Shown here piece after piece: positions 43,929 to 53,106 of a stretch of 64,000 bases of DNA (its first letter is position 1; each line of letters opens with the position of its first letter). The stretch is from JAUNSR01 sp036655355. Lineage in GTDB: Bacteria > Bacteroidota > Bacteroidia > Bacteroidales > JAUNSR01. Location: positions 62,001 to 126,000 of the forward strand of contig JAVVQG010000001.1 of the NCBI GenBank assembly GCA_036655355.1, given 5' to 3'. A program made the position numbers and the translations under genes. The notes beneath the pieces were generated by a model. The model did no database searches. It saw only the letters and a program-made list of their open reading frames with translations, and was not told where the DNA came from.

Positions 43929-46757
43929 TCAATTCTGGTTAACACCTGTAGCAACCATTTCGATACGGTTACCAGAAGAAAGAAGTGTTGACGCAAATTT
44001 CTGGATTGACTCCGGAGTGATCGTATTCAATACTTCCATATAACCTGTAGTGGTATCTTTACCGAAACGTTCTTTTGTTCCGATCTGATCCATCCAGTAG
44101 TTATTCTCCATGACATCTTCCTGGTATTTTTTAGCCATGTATTCTTTTACTTTCTTGAAGTGCTCCTCGCGAGGACCTTCCTGAGCTACTTTGTTCAACT
44201 CATCAAATGCACGTTTTGCCAAACGGTCTTTTTTGTCTTCGCCGGTATCAAATGCATAAAGGAAGCGGTATTGGTTCATCGGAATCAAATCAATCATACC
44301 ACCTGTACCAACTCCATAAGTTCCCCCCTCTTCCTCACGGATGGTTTCTGTATAAACCATGTCCATGATTTGTTTCAACATCGTCATCTTCATGTTGTTT
44401 TCAAGGTTGAAATCGCAAGTTCCCGAAATTACATTATACACCGTTACCTTAGGCGTTTCCATCGGCAAAGAGAAATATTTATTCAGTTCACCTTTCTGGA
44501 TACGAGGTTCTACTTCTTTGTAAGATTCTTTTTTCCCTTTTGCAGGTAGTGATGCAATATACTGCTCAACCATTGGTTTTAGCTGAGACGGATCCACATT
44601 ACCTACGAAGATGAAAGTAAAATCGCCTGCATTTGCAAAACGCTCTTTATAAATCTGAGCGATACGGTTGTAATCCACTTTTGGAAGGTCATCAGAATGA
44701 AGACGAACCTTAGCCGGATTGTTATTATAAAGAACAGAAGTCAAAGAGTCGCTAATAGCCACACTCGGATTTTTCTCCAGATTGCTCAACGTGTTGAGTG
44801 TTCTATTATACCATGCCTGATAAGCATCCTGATCCTGACGCGGAGCTGTAAAATAAAGGTAAGTTAGCTGCAACATCGTTTCAAGATCCTTCGGCGCACA
44901 GTTTCCATTCATCCCTTCGCTGATTCGTCCGATAAACGGACTTACGTCTGCACGTTTACCCGCCAAAACCTTGCTCAAATCAGTTTTGCTGAAAGAACCG
45001 ACACCTCCAAGGGTAATGACATCTCCCAACACTTTGTTATTAATCACGTCTGATTCAGGCAACAACGAGATACCACCGTTGCTCTGAGCAGTCATAATGA
45101 TCTGATCTTTCTTGAAATCCGTTTGTTTGTAAATTACTTTAGCACCGTTTGATAACGTCCACACGGTTGTTCCAAAGTCGCCTTTACCCTCTTTCTTCAC
45201 TTTTCCCGGTTTAGGCAACTGAGCAAGAAGCGGTTCGTTCGATGTTTTATCTTCATAAGCAGCTACAGGAGCTGAATTTGCAGCATTAAACACAGCCAGC
45301 AACTCTTCTTGTGATGGATACTTCACACCCTCTTTTTCAACACCCATCATCATGATAGCGATGTTGTTCGGCGTAATATATTGTTTCATCAACATATTGA
45401 CCTGTTCAAGTGGAAGATTCGGAGCAAGCTGATTGAAAATCATGTATTCCGTTTCAATACCGGGAGCCGGAACGGCATCTGTGAAATGCTTCAGGTATTC
45501 CTGAACATATGCAGAGTTTTTAACTTTGTCACGTTCATTGTAAGCATTTTCCATCTGGCTCTGCATTTCTGCTTTCGCTCTTTCATATTCAGACGGTGTA
45601 AATCCGTATTCTTTGGCACTGTTTACAACCGATACCATTGTCTGAAGACCTTTTTCCCACTCTCCTTCTTTGAAAGCCATCCCCAGATTAAATGCATCTT
45701 TTGTTTTAGACAAGAAATATTCACCATAATAGCCATATGCACCAAGGAATGGAGCATCAGCTTTCTGAGTGATCTCTTCAAATCGATTATTAAGCATGAT
45801 GGCAATCATATTGTTGATGGTTGACATCACCAAACCAACCTGCGAATTCTTAATCTCATCCGGAAGTGGATCATGTTTAAACATAACACTCAAAGAGTTG
45901 CGTGTCGCTTCTTTATCAGATGCGATGGCTACCAACGGTTCCTGATTATCCTCGATCTTGAAATAAACACGTTCAGCCGCATCAACCGGAGCGGGAATAT
46001 CCTGCCACATCTCTTTGATGCGTTTTTCGATCATATCTACATCAACATCACCAACTACGATGACAGCCTGAAGATCCGGACGATACCATTTGTGATAATA
46101 AGCACGTAGGGTCTCATATGGGAAATTATCAACCACTTCCATCGTTCCGATCGGCAAACGGTTCGCATAACGGCTGTTTGGATACAATGCCGGTAAAATT
46201 GTTTTCTCATACATACGAAGATATGGATTCGAACTTGTTCGCCATTCTTCGTGAATCACACCGCGTTCATTGTCTATTTCAGCATCCTCTAATGAGATAA
46301 AGCCAGACCAGTCATGCAATACAAGAAGGCACGAATCCACCAAACCCGGATTAACGGTTGGTACTGCAGAGAGGTTATATACCGTTTCATCAATAGAAGT
46401 ATAGGCATTGATGTTGGTTCCGAACTTCACTCCGTTTTTCTCAAGATAGTTCAGAATGCCTTTGCCTGGGAAATTCTTTGTGCCGTTAAACGCCATATGT
46501 TCCAAAAAGTGAGCCAATCCACGTTGATCATCCTCTTCCAGAACAGACCCTACACGCTGAGCAATGTAGAACTCCGCACGATCTTTAGGAAGTTCGTTGT
46601 GACGGATATAATAAGTCAATCCGTTTTCCAGCTTGCCATAACGCACGTTAGGGTCAAGAGGCATTTGAGGCACCTGCTGCATTTGTTGTGCCATTACTCC
46701 AAGGGGAGCAAAACCAAACAACAGAAGCACGGCCGTTTTCAGTGTTCTCTTCTTCAT
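43929..46757 (-). CDS. M16 family zinc metallopeptidase
   Basis: A 942-residue exported peptidase with a signal peptide (1-23, ending GVMAQ). The inverted zinc motif HFLEH is at His83-Glu86-His87 (GLAHFLEHMAFNGT), with the distal Glu in the following NAYTSIDETVYN/EEWR region. Two M16 halves are present, the second inactive (about 500-930) as in PqqL-type proteases. It degrades peptides in the periplasm. It lies downstream of spt but is separated by a terminator; CAAATATA at 46796-46803 (TATATTTG on the minus strand) may be its promoter. Confidence 0.92.
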   Translation of the reverse strand: MKKRTLKTAVLLLFGFAPLGVMAQQMQQVPQMPLDPNVRYGKLENGLTYYIRHNELPKDRAEFYIAQRVGSVLEEDDQRGLAHFLEHMAFNGTKNFPGKGILNYLEKNGVKFGTNINAYTSIDETVYNLSAVPTVNPGLVDSCLLVLHDWSGFISLEDAEIDNERGVIHEEWRTSSNPYLRMYEKTILPALYPNSRYANRLPIGTMEVVDNFPYETLRAYYHKWYRPDLQAVIVVGDVDVDMIEKRIKEMWQDIPAPVDAAERVYFKIEDNQEPLVAIASDKEATRNSLSVMFKHDPLPDEIKNSQVGLVMSTINNMIAIMLNNRFEEITQKADAPFLGAYGYYGEYFLSKTKDAFNLGMAFKEGEWEKGLQTMVSVVNSAKEYGFTPSEYERAKAEMQSQMENAYNERDKVKNSAYVQEYLKHFTDAVPAPGIETEYMIFNQLAPNLPLEQVNMLMKQYITPNNIAIMMMGVEKEGVKYPSQEELLAVFNAANSAPVAAYEDKTSNEPLLAQLPKPGKVKKEGKGDFGTTVWTLSNGAKVIYKQTDFKKDQIIMTAQSNGGISLLPESDVINNKVLGDVITLGGVGSFSKTDLSKVLAGKRADVSPFIGRISEGMNGNCAPKDLETMLQLTYLYFTAPRQDQDAYQAWYNRTLNTLSNLEKNPSVAISDSLTSVLYNNNPAKVRLHSDDLPKVDYNRIAQIYKERFANAGDFTFIFVGNVDPSQLKPMVEQYIASLPAKGKKESYKEVEPRIQKGELNKYFSLPMETPKVTVYNVISGTCDFNLENNMKMTMLKQIMDMVYTETIREEEGGTYGVGTGGMIDLIPMNQYRFLYAFDTGEDKKDRLAKRAFDELNKVAQEGPREEHFKKVKEYMAKKYQEDVMENNYWMDQIGTKERFGKDTTTGYMEVLNTITPESIQKFASTLLSSGNRIEMVATGVNQN

Positions 46758-46875
46758 AAATTACCTAATTATGATTTAATTTATTTTAGCAAAGGCAAAT
46801 ATAAATAATAATATGATATTAAAACGTTTTCAATTTCGGATTTTATTGTTTTTCGATAAATAATTATCTCATTTA

Positions 46876-46925
46876 GATAAAAGAAAACCGGCTGCAACTT
46901 CGCGAAAAAGTGCAGCCGGTTTAAT
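46876..46925 (-). terminator. terminator after spt
   Basis: AACCGGCTGCA and TGCAGCCGGTT arms form a strong hairpin, with a T-rich tract on the minus strand. Confidence 0.85.
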
Positions 46926-46947
46926 CGTATATAAGGATAAGTTAGGA

Positions 46948-48132
46948 TCAGATAATATCAAGCGCTTTAAAGCAGCTTCCGATTTTATCCAATGCAAAAT
47001 CCACCTGTTCTTTGGTATGAGTAGCCATAAGAGAGAAACGGATCAGTGTACTGTCCGGAGCAACCGCCGGAGAAACCACAGGATTTACAAAAACACCCTC
47101 GTCCAATAACATCTTGGTAACCATGAATGTTTTTTCGTTATTACGGACATACAAAGGGATGATCGGGGTAGAAGTATGACCGATCTCACAACCCAATGCA
47201 CGGAAACCATCCAACGCATAGTTGGTGATATCCCATAGATGCTGCTGACGTTCCGGTTCGCTCAACATGATATCCAATGCCGCACTTGCCGCTCCGATTG
47301 CAGCCGGAGTAGCTGATGCCGAGAAAATATAAGAGCGAGAATTATGACGAAGGTAGTTAGCCGTTACCGAATCTGTTGCGATAAAGCCACCCAATGAGGC
47401 AAACGATTTAGAGAATGTACCCATGATCAGGTCAACATCTTTTGTCACACCGTAATGGTTACAAACTCCGCGACCATGATCTCCGATCACACCGAAACCG
47501 TGAGCTTCATCAACCATCAGATTCGCATTGTATTTCTTAGCCAACTCAACGATCTGATCCAAATGAGCGACGTCGCCTTCCATGCTGAAGATACCGTCTA
47601 CAACGATAAGTTTGACTTTATCCGGATTACATCCTTTTAGGACTTTCTCCAAAGAAGCCATGTCATTGTGCTTGAATTTCAATGAGTTAGAAAAAGACAA
47701 ACGACGACCTTCAATAATTGAAGCATGATCTAATTCATCCCAAATAATATAGTCTTCACGACCTGTAAGGCACGATACAACACCTAGATTAACCTGAAAA
47801 CCTGTTGAATAGATAATCGCTTCCTCTTTTCCTACAAATTTAGCCAGCTTTTGTTCCAGATCCACATGGATATCCAATGTGCCGTTTAAGAAACGTGATC
47901 CTGCACAACCTGTACCGTATTTACGAGTCGCTTCAATAGCAGCTTCTTTTACTTTCGGATGGTTCGTAAGTCCCAAATAAGAGTTTGATCCGAACATCAA
48001 AACCTTCTTTCCATCAATATAAACTTCCGTATCCTGATCACTTTCAATCTTACGGAAATAGGGATATACCCCTGCAGCTTTGGCCTTCTGAGGCGCATCG
48101 TATTTCGCCAACTTTGCCTGAAGTAATTTCAT
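46948..48132 (-). CDS. spt: serine palmitoyltransferase
   Basis: A 394-residue alpha-oxoamine synthase with pyridoxal phosphate, condensing L-serine with palmitoyl-CoA to 3-ketosphinganine, the first step of sphingolipid synthesis. The N-terminus (MKLLQAKLAKYDAPQKAKAAG) and body are like the characterised Bacteroides enzyme. The phosphate-binding GTGCAGSRFLNGT, VDEAHGFGVIG, and PLP lysine Lys242 in GTFSKSFASLGGF are visible. The same fold includes 2-amino-3-ketobutyrate CoA ligase and 8-amino-7-oxononanoate synthase, but the N-terminus favours Spt. It is divergent from a lipid kinase. Confidence 0.88.
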   Translation of the reverse strand: MKLLQAKLAKYDAPQKAKAAGVYPYFRKIESDQDTEVYIDGKKVLMFGSNSYLGLTNHPKVKEAAIEATRKYGTGCAGSRFLNGTLDIHVDLEQKLAKFVGKEEAIIYSTGFQVNLGVVSCLTGREDYIIWDELDHASIIEGRRLSFSNSLKFKHNDMASLEKVLKGCNPDKVKLIVVDGIFSMEGDVAHLDQIVELAKKYNANLMVDEAHGFGVIGDHGRGVCNHYGVTKDVDLIMGTFSKSFASLGGFIATDSVTANYLRHNSRSYIFSASATPAAIGAASAALDIMLSEPERQQHLWDITNYALDGFRALGCEIGHTSTPIIPLYVRNNEKTFMVTKMLLDEGVFVNPVVSPAVAPDSTLIRFSLMATHTKEQVDFALDKIGSCFKALDII

Positions 48133-48448
48133 CTGAGTATTATTAATTTTGACGTTTGATGCAATCGACCTTTACTTTCTTTATAAAGCAGGCGATTTCA
48201 TTATCATAACATATGGTAGCTTTGCGTAAGCATCGCTTTTTATTCGTTAAGAAGTTGCAAACATAACTATTTTTATTTTTTTATGGATAAATTGTACCAT
48301 GTTTTTATTATTTGATCGGATTTGATTCTTTCCTCTCATTTTCCATCCTTATCAAATGATAGAAAGAAAGATATTTCAACCAATCCTCTCTTCTCTTTTT
48401 TTACCGAAAATAATCCTTACTTTTGCACGATTTTAATACAGAAAGCGA
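48133..48448. other. 316-bp divergent promoter region between spt and the lipid kinase
   Basis: No gene or RNA is evident. On the minus strand TATGTTTG (48258-48265) is a -7-like box for spt; on the plus strand TACTTTTG (48418-48425) is a -7-like box 24 bases before the kinase start. The middle is AT-rich without clear operators. Confidence 0.5.
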
Positions 48449-49456
48449 ATGAATACCGGAAAGAAAAAAATATTAGCGATAGTTAATCCTATTTCAGGGA
48501 TTCGTCCAAAAGATAACATACCAAACCTTATCCACGAAAATATTGATCCGAATCGGTTTGAGATTATCGTGAAATTTACCGAATACGCCGGACATGCCAC
48601 CTTATTAGCGAAAGAAGCGGTTGAAAAGCAAACCGATTATGTTTTGGCTATAGGCGGAGACGGAACCATAAATGAAACGGCAAAAGCGCTGATTCATACC
48701 GATACTGCATTGGGTATCATACCGTTGGGATCAGGAAACGGCTTGGCTCGTCACCTTCAGATCCCGTTGGATACAGCAAAAGCGTTACGCATTATCAATG
48801 AAGAAAATGTAATCAGTATTGATTATTGCAAAGCAAACGGTCACATCTTTTTCTGCACAGCAGGAATCGGATTCGATGCATGGATCAGTCAGAAATTTGC
48901 GGAAGATAAACACCGCGGGGGACTTACCTACATTAAGAATGTACTCGGCGAATACCTCAAATACCAACCCCATTCTTATGAACTAATCGCGGATGAGCAG
49001 CCGATTCAGGAAAAAGCCTTTCTTATCGCTTGTGCAAATGCTTCGCAATACGGTAACAACGCCTATATTGCGCCCGGGGCAAATATGCAGGACGGTTTAA
49101 TGGACATAACGATCCTCAAGCCTTTTAACCACTTGGAAGCGCCTCAACTGGCAGTTCAGCTTTTTACCAAAACATTAGCCCGAAACAGTAAAATACAGAC
49201 ACTCAAAGGGAAACATGTGAAAATAATCCTTGAATCTGAAGAGATCATGCATGTTGACGGTGAGCCGATAATGATGGATAAAGAGATTGACGTAATGACA
49301 ATTCCCATGGGATTGAAGATTCTCACTCCCGCTCAGCCTTCTCATTCAATCATGGAACCTATCCAACATGTAATTGAAGAGATTCATTACAATATCATGT
49401 ATGATATAAAGGATGTTCTGAAAAAGAAAGATTCTATTCTAAAAAAACAACTTTAA
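48449..49456 (+). CDS. diacylglycerol/sphingoid-base kinase family lipid kinase
   Basis: A 335-residue protein of the DAGK catalytic family. The nucleotide-binding motif AIGGDGTINE is near residues 71-80, followed by GIIPLGSGNGLARHLQIP, and the C-terminal lobe has GANMQDGLMDITILKPF and MHVDGEPI, typical of BmrU/YegS-like lipid kinases. It phosphorylates a lipid hydroxyl using ATP. Because it is divergent from spt, a sphingoid base or ceramide is a possible substrate, but diacylglycerol is equally compatible. A terminator follows. Confidence 0.87.
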   Translation: MNTGKKKILAIVNPISGIRPKDNIPNLIHENIDPNRFEIIVKFTEYAGHATLLAKEAVEKQTDYVLAIGGDGTINETAKALIHTDTALGIIPLGSGNGLARHLQIPLDTAKALRIINEENVISIDYCKANGHIFFCTAGIGFDAWISQKFAEDKHRGGLTYIKNVLGEYLKYQPHSYELIADEQPIQEKAFLIACANASQYGNNAYIAPGANMQDGLMDITILKPFNHLEAPQLAVQLFTKTLARNSKIQTLKGKHVKIILESEEIMHVDGEPIMMDKEIDVMTIPMGLKILTPAQPSHSIMEPIQHVIEEIHYNIMYDIKDVLKKKDSILKKQL

Positions 49457-49461
49457 AAAAC

Positions 49462-49506
49462 AGGCCGAAGCGAGTTGTCATGACTCCTTCGGCCTATGTT
49501 TTTTTA
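49462..49506 (+). terminator. terminator after the lipid kinase
   Basis: AGGCCGAAG and CTTCGGCCT arms with an inner GAGT/ACTC pair, followed by eight T bases with one G. Confidence 0.9.
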
Positions 49507-49605
49507 AGAAGGCAGGAATGTTCAAGAGCGTAATCGTTCTCCGCTATTCACCCCATAGACCAGTGAACTCGATGCCGGAATCGGGTAGTCTGGAATTCTC
49601 ATCGA

Positions 49606-49842
49606 TTACTTCTCCTCTTTTTTCTGCCTAAAGTGATTATCGATATGTTCTTTCACCTTCACCTCATCTAAATCCTTAAAGAATTCCGGATGCTTCTCTA
49701 ACTCCTCGCGCAATGATTTTGCAATCGCCTCATGTACCTCAAGCTCTTCTGGATTAATCTCCTCTTCGCCTTGCGGATAATAGTTCGTTTTAGAATAATC
49801 CTGATATTCTTTAATTAACCGGAGCACCTGTTCCTTCGTCAT
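49606..49842 (-). CDS. small acidic hypothetical protein downstream of trpB
   Basis: A 78-residue, strongly acidic, lysine- and glutamate-rich helical protein (MTKEQVLRLIKEYQDYSK at the start) with no cysteine, signal or membrane segment. I do not recognise a family. It begins 59 bases after the trpB stop on the same strand with no terminator between, so it may share the attenuated trp transcript. Confidence 0.6.
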   Translation of the reverse strand: MTKEQVLRLIKEYQDYSKTNYYPQGEEEINPEELEVHEAIAKSLREELEKHPEFFKDLDEVKVKEHIDNHFRQKKEEK

Positions 49843-49901
49843 ACCTTCTTCAAATTTAAATATCGAAACTTATTAGTATAACACAAATTTGGCAAGAGGG
49901 T

Positions 49902-51134
49902 TCAATTGAAACACATCTCTTCCATCACAACTCCGCTTTCTTGTTGAGATTCGGGGTGATTGAAATATTTCAAAAATGTATCCATATCCTTATCTCCACG
50001 TCCAGAAAGCGTCAAGACAACCACATCGTCCGGTTTGAAATTCATCTTATCCAAAGCAGCCAAAGCGTGTGAAGATTCCAATGCAGGAATAATCCCTTCT
50101 GTTTTTGTCAGTTGGAAAGCTGCATCTAACGCTTCACGGTCTGTAATGGCAAAGACATCACTTCGTCCACTCGTTGCCAAAAGGGCATGAAGGGGACCTA
50201 CGCCCGGATAATCCAAACCTGCCGAGATCGAATAAGGCTCCATTACCTCTCCTTGTTCATCTTGAATAACCAGTGTTTTAAATCCATGAATGATACCTAC
50301 TTTACCGATTTTCATCGTTGCAGCCGTTTCGCCCGTTTCAATTCCAAGCCCTGCCGCCTCCGCTGAAACCAGACGGGTACGCGTTTCATTTAAATAATGG
50401 TAGAATGTGCCGCTAGCATTACTTCCGCCACCTACGCAAGCAATCAGATAATCGGGGTAATCCCGTCCCTCTTTCTCCAGCAATTGTTTTTTAATCTCTT
50501 GGCTGATTACAGATTGAAGTCTCGCAACCATATCGGGATAAGGGTGTGGTCCTACAGTAGATCCTATGATGTAGAAAGTATCCTGAGGATGATCACACCA
50601 GTCTTGAATGGCCTCGGTTACAGCATCCTTAAGCGTCTGGTTTCCTGATGTAACCGGAACAACCTGCGCTCCGAGCATTCTCATTTTCTCTACATTGGGC
50701 CGCTGACGGGCTACATCGACCGCACCCATGTAAACCACACATTCCATCCCCATTAGCGCACAAACGGTAGCTGTTGCCACCCCGTGTTGACCCGCTCCTG
50801 TTTCTGCAATGATGCGGTGTTTTCCCATTCGTTTTGCCAATAAGATCTGTCCGATCGTATTGTTAATCTTATGAGCACCGGTATGATTGAGATCCTCTCG
50901 CTTCAGATAAATCTTCGCCTGATACTTTTCCGATAAACGCTTCGCTAAATACAAAGGTGAAGGACGTCCTACATAATCCCGAAGCAAAGCCTGATACTCT
51001 TCCTGAAATGAATCTGAATGAATCATATCCAGATACGCCGAACGTAGTTCGTCAATATTCTTTTTTAGAACATCGGGAATGAATGCCCCACCGAACTCGC
51101 CATAATAACCATTGTTGTCTACTGAAAATTTCAT
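49902..51134 (-). CDS. trpB: tryptophan synthase beta subunit
   Basis: A 410-residue PLP enzyme that joins indole and serine to make tryptophan. The N-terminus GYYGEFGGAFIPDVL, the PLP lysine Lys89 in HTGAHKINN, the GAGQHGVATA loop, the phosphate-binding GGGSNASG, EGIIPALESSHALA and LSGRGDKD are all present, so this is a TrpB1-type catalytic subunit. The last about 16 residues are a non-conserved tail. It is the first gene behind a trp attenuator, but trpA and the other trp genes are not in the window. Only a small acidic protein follows. Confidence 0.96.
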   Translation of the reverse strand: MKFSVDNNGYYGEFGGAFIPDVLKKNIDELRSAYLDMIHSDSFQEEYQALLRDYVGRPSPLYLAKRLSEKYQAKIYLKREDLNHTGAHKINNTIGQILLAKRMGKHRIIAETGAGQHGVATATVCALMGMECVVYMGAVDVARQRPNVEKMRMLGAQVVPVTSGNQTLKDAVTEAIQDWCDHPQDTFYIIGSTVGPHPYPDMVARLQSVISQEIKKQLLEKEGRDYPDYLIACVGGGSNASGTFYHYLNETRTRLVSAEAAGLGIETGETAATMKIGKVGIIHGFKTLVIQDEQGEVMEPYSISAGLDYPGVGPLHALLATSGRSDVFAITDREALDAAFQLTKTEGIIPALESSHALAALDKMNFKPDDVVVLTLSGRGDKDMDTFLKYFNHPESQQESGVVMEEMCFN

Positions 51135-51157
51135 ATCTGTTAATTTTAAAGTTTAGC

Positions 51158-51198
51158 AAAAAAAAAGAAGGGCTGTCGTGAGTACGACAGCCCTTCTT
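51158..51198 (-). terminator. attenuator terminator of trpB
   Basis: A 15-bp stem (arms 51165-51179 and 51184-51198) with a GAGT loop, followed on the minus strand by a run of nine U. It ends 24 bases before the trpB start. Its loop-side sequence 51175-51183 is exactly complementary to 51239-51247 at the end of the leader peptide frame, which provides the antiterminator. Confidence 0.93.
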
Positions 51199-51240
51199 CG
51201 TTGAATATATTTTACTTTGGTAAATACACGACGGCTCCAC

Positions 51241-51300
51241 TCACGACTTAAAAAGTTGCAAGCTCCACCACCAAAATTTATTTACCATTGAATTATTCAT
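51241..51300 (-). CDS. trpL: trp leader peptide with three consecutive Trp codons
   Basis: The 19-residue frame MNNSMVNKFWWWSLQLFKS ends with UGA at 51241-51243. Trp codons are consecutive at 51265-51273 (residues 10-12). The stop codon overlaps the antiterminator strand 51239-51247. A ribosome stalled at the Trp codons leaves that strand free to pair with the terminator arm, while a ribosome reaching the stop covers it, so the terminator forms when tryptophan is plentiful. This is the classic ribosome-mediated attenuation layout. Confidence 0.9.
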   Translation of the reverse strand: MNNSMVNKFWWWSLQLFKS

Positions 51301-51360
51301 ATTCTCTTATTTAAAGATCACGAGGGTTACCCCTCATTATCATATTTCTTTATTTTGGAA

Positions 51361-51393
51361 CAAATGTATGGAAAATTTTATTTTAAAAGCAAA
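51361..51393 (-). promoter_or_regulatory. Bacteroides-type promoter of trpL-trpB
   Basis: On the minus strand TTTG (51390-51393), 21 bases, then TACATTTG (51361-51368). Transcription should start near 51353, about 50 bases before the leader peptide. Confidence 0.75.
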
Positions 51394-51525
51394 TCCGGGC
51401 ATCTTTTTTTTATTATTTTTTTCCCTGAGTAAAATATCGCAGTTTGTAATTATCTGAAATAGTGTTTTTTCTTAAACACTTACTTCCCTATTTCTGTTTA
51501 AATAGAAAGTCAGAATAATTAATAA

Positions 51526-52305
51526 ATGAAGGTTATGGCTACATTTCAGGAAATTCATTTTGGAGAAAGTGTCCCAAAAGAACAGCCGATTTCAATCGAT
51601 GCGAAAGGGAGTCAGTGTCCCGGTCCGATAATGTCTTTGAAAGAGGGATTTAAAAATGCTTCCATCGGACAAAAGGTGATCATTGAAGTAACGGATCCCG
51701 GATTTAAGACCGATGCTACCGCATGGGCTGCAGTTACCGGTAATAAATTAATATCCATGACCGATCATGACGGTGTGATAACGGCTGAATTTGAAAAGAG
51801 TACGGAGTTGGGAGCGGCAACGGTACCTCCAAAAGAGGATAGCGTTACATTGATTATCTTTAACGAAGAGATGGATAAAGGGTTGGCTGCTTTTAATATT
51901 GCGCTTGGGGCATTGGCCATGGGAATGAAAGTACAGGTATTTTTTACTTTTTGGGGATTAAGTCTTCTTAGAAAGAAGCCGGATCACAAGATTCATAAAA
52001 GCGTAATGGAAAAAATGGTGGGCGAGATTCTTCCTTCAAGCGATCAGGAACTTCCTCTTTCACATAAAAATATGTTCGGTTTCGGAGCGAAACTAATGAG
52101 TAGGGTAATGAAAAAAGAGAATGTTTCCTCCCTCGATTTCATGATTCACTTAAGTAAATATGATGGAGTAACATTCATTGCTTGTCAAATGTCGATGGAA
52201 ATGATGGGCATAAAGAAAGAGGAACTTATCGACGGCGTAGAGGTAGGAGGAGTAGCTACCATGATTGAATATGCACGTAAATCAAACCTGAATTATTTTA
52301 TCTGA
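51526..52305 (+). CDS. TusA-DsrE2 fusion sulfur-carrier protein
   Basis: A 259-residue cytoplasmic protein. Residues about 20-90 are a TusA (SirA-like) domain with the sulfur-carrying Cys31 in the CPGP motif (DAKGSQCPGPIMSLKEGF). Residues about 105-259 are a DsrE2-type domain (VTLIIFNEEMDKGLAAFNIALGA; FFTFWGLSLLRK) with a conserved Cys in FIACQMSMEMMGI. The same two domains form the C-terminus of multidomain CoA-disulfide reductase/rhodanese proteins; here they stand alone. The start may be 51526 or the ATG at 51535. A rhodanese lipoprotein follows, suggesting persulfide transfer. Confidence 0.85.
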   Translation: MKVMATFQEIHFGESVPKEQPISIDAKGSQCPGPIMSLKEGFKNASIGQKVIIEVTDPGFKTDATAWAAVTGNKLISMTDHDGVITAEFEKSTELGAATVPPKEDSVTLIIFNEEMDKGLAAFNIALGALAMGMKVQVFFTFWGLSLLRKKPDHKIHKSVMEKMVGEILPSSDQELPLSHKNMFGFGAKLMSRVMKKENVSSLDFMIHLSKYDGVTFIACQMSMEMMGIKKEELIDGVEVGGVATMIEYARKSNLNYFI

Positions 52306-52376
52306 GTTTACATTTGTTAATGGAAAAAACACCAGAATATGATACCTTCGGGGTAATTTTAAAAACAGGTTACTCT

Positions 52377-53069
52377 ATGAAAAAAATTTATTTAATTATG
52401 ATCTCCATACTCAGCTCTATATTGGGTTTCTCAGCTTGCAACAGCAAGCATATACTTCCTCCGCTTGAGTTTCAAAAAGCGCTAGAACAAGATTTCGTTC
52501 AACTCGTCGATGTTCGTACGCCCGAAGAATTTCAGGATGGTCACATTGCAAATGCAAGGCTTATGAATTTCAAAGACACCGCCTCTTTTTTGACAGGTCA
52601 AGCAACCCTAGATAAATCGAAACCGGTTTATATCTATTGCCGATCGGGAGCTAGAAGTCAGGCCGCTACCGCTCTCCTTACGAAAGCGGGATTCAAGGTT
52701 CTTGATCTTGAAGGAGGAATATTGAATTGGAAGAAAAACAACCTGCCGATTGAAACAGGTCCTCCCATCAGTTCAATTCCAAATTCATACGAATGTTACC
52801 TGCCGGATAAAGAGAAGCCTTTGCTCAAGTCATCTTTGATCCTTAAGGCTGATTATAAAATGGAAAATAAGATTTGGAACTTCGAAAGTCGATTATGGGA
52901 AAAGAAAGATTTGAAAGGCTCTTGGTCATACGGTGGAAATAACACCATTCTTTTGAATTACACCGGCGAAGATCCTTATTTGAACCCTATAGCACAAATA
53001 GACTTCTCCTCTATGACAATCACTATTGATTCGCCGAACGGCAAATTGGTTTATAAAGCAGTTCATTAG
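52377..53069 (+). CDS. rhodanese-domain lipoprotein
   Basis: The ATG at 52377 gives a 230-residue lipoprotein (MKKIYLIMISILSSILGFSAC, lipid Cys at residue 21); an upstream ATG at 52314 would add 21 residues in front of the signal and is rejected. Residues about 30-125 form a single rhodanese domain (QLVDVRTPEEFQDGHIANARLMNF) with the catalytic Cys in YCRSGARSQAA. The last 100 residues (EKPLLKSSLILKADYKMENKIWNFESRLW onward) are beta-rich and unfamiliar. It probably handles sulfane sulfur in the periplasm. Confidence 0.82.
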   Translation: MKKIYLIMISILSSILGFSACNSKHILPPLEFQKALEQDFVQLVDVRTPEEFQDGHIANARLMNFKDTASFLTGQATLDKSKPVYIYCRSGARSQAATALLTKAGFKVLDLEGGILNWKKNNLPIETGPPISSIPNSYECYLPDKEKPLLKSSLILKADYKMENKIWNFESRLWEKKDLKGSWSYGGNNTILLNYTGEDPYLNPIAQIDFSSMTITIDSPNGKLVYKAVH

Positions 53070-53106
53070 AAACGGAGATAAAAAAGCCGAGGTAAAAAAC
53101 GGATAT

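Noticed and set aside
49507..49605. tRNA or small RNA after the lipid kinase
   Set aside because: No cloverleaf, T-loop or conserved motif can be formed; sequence is unremarkable.
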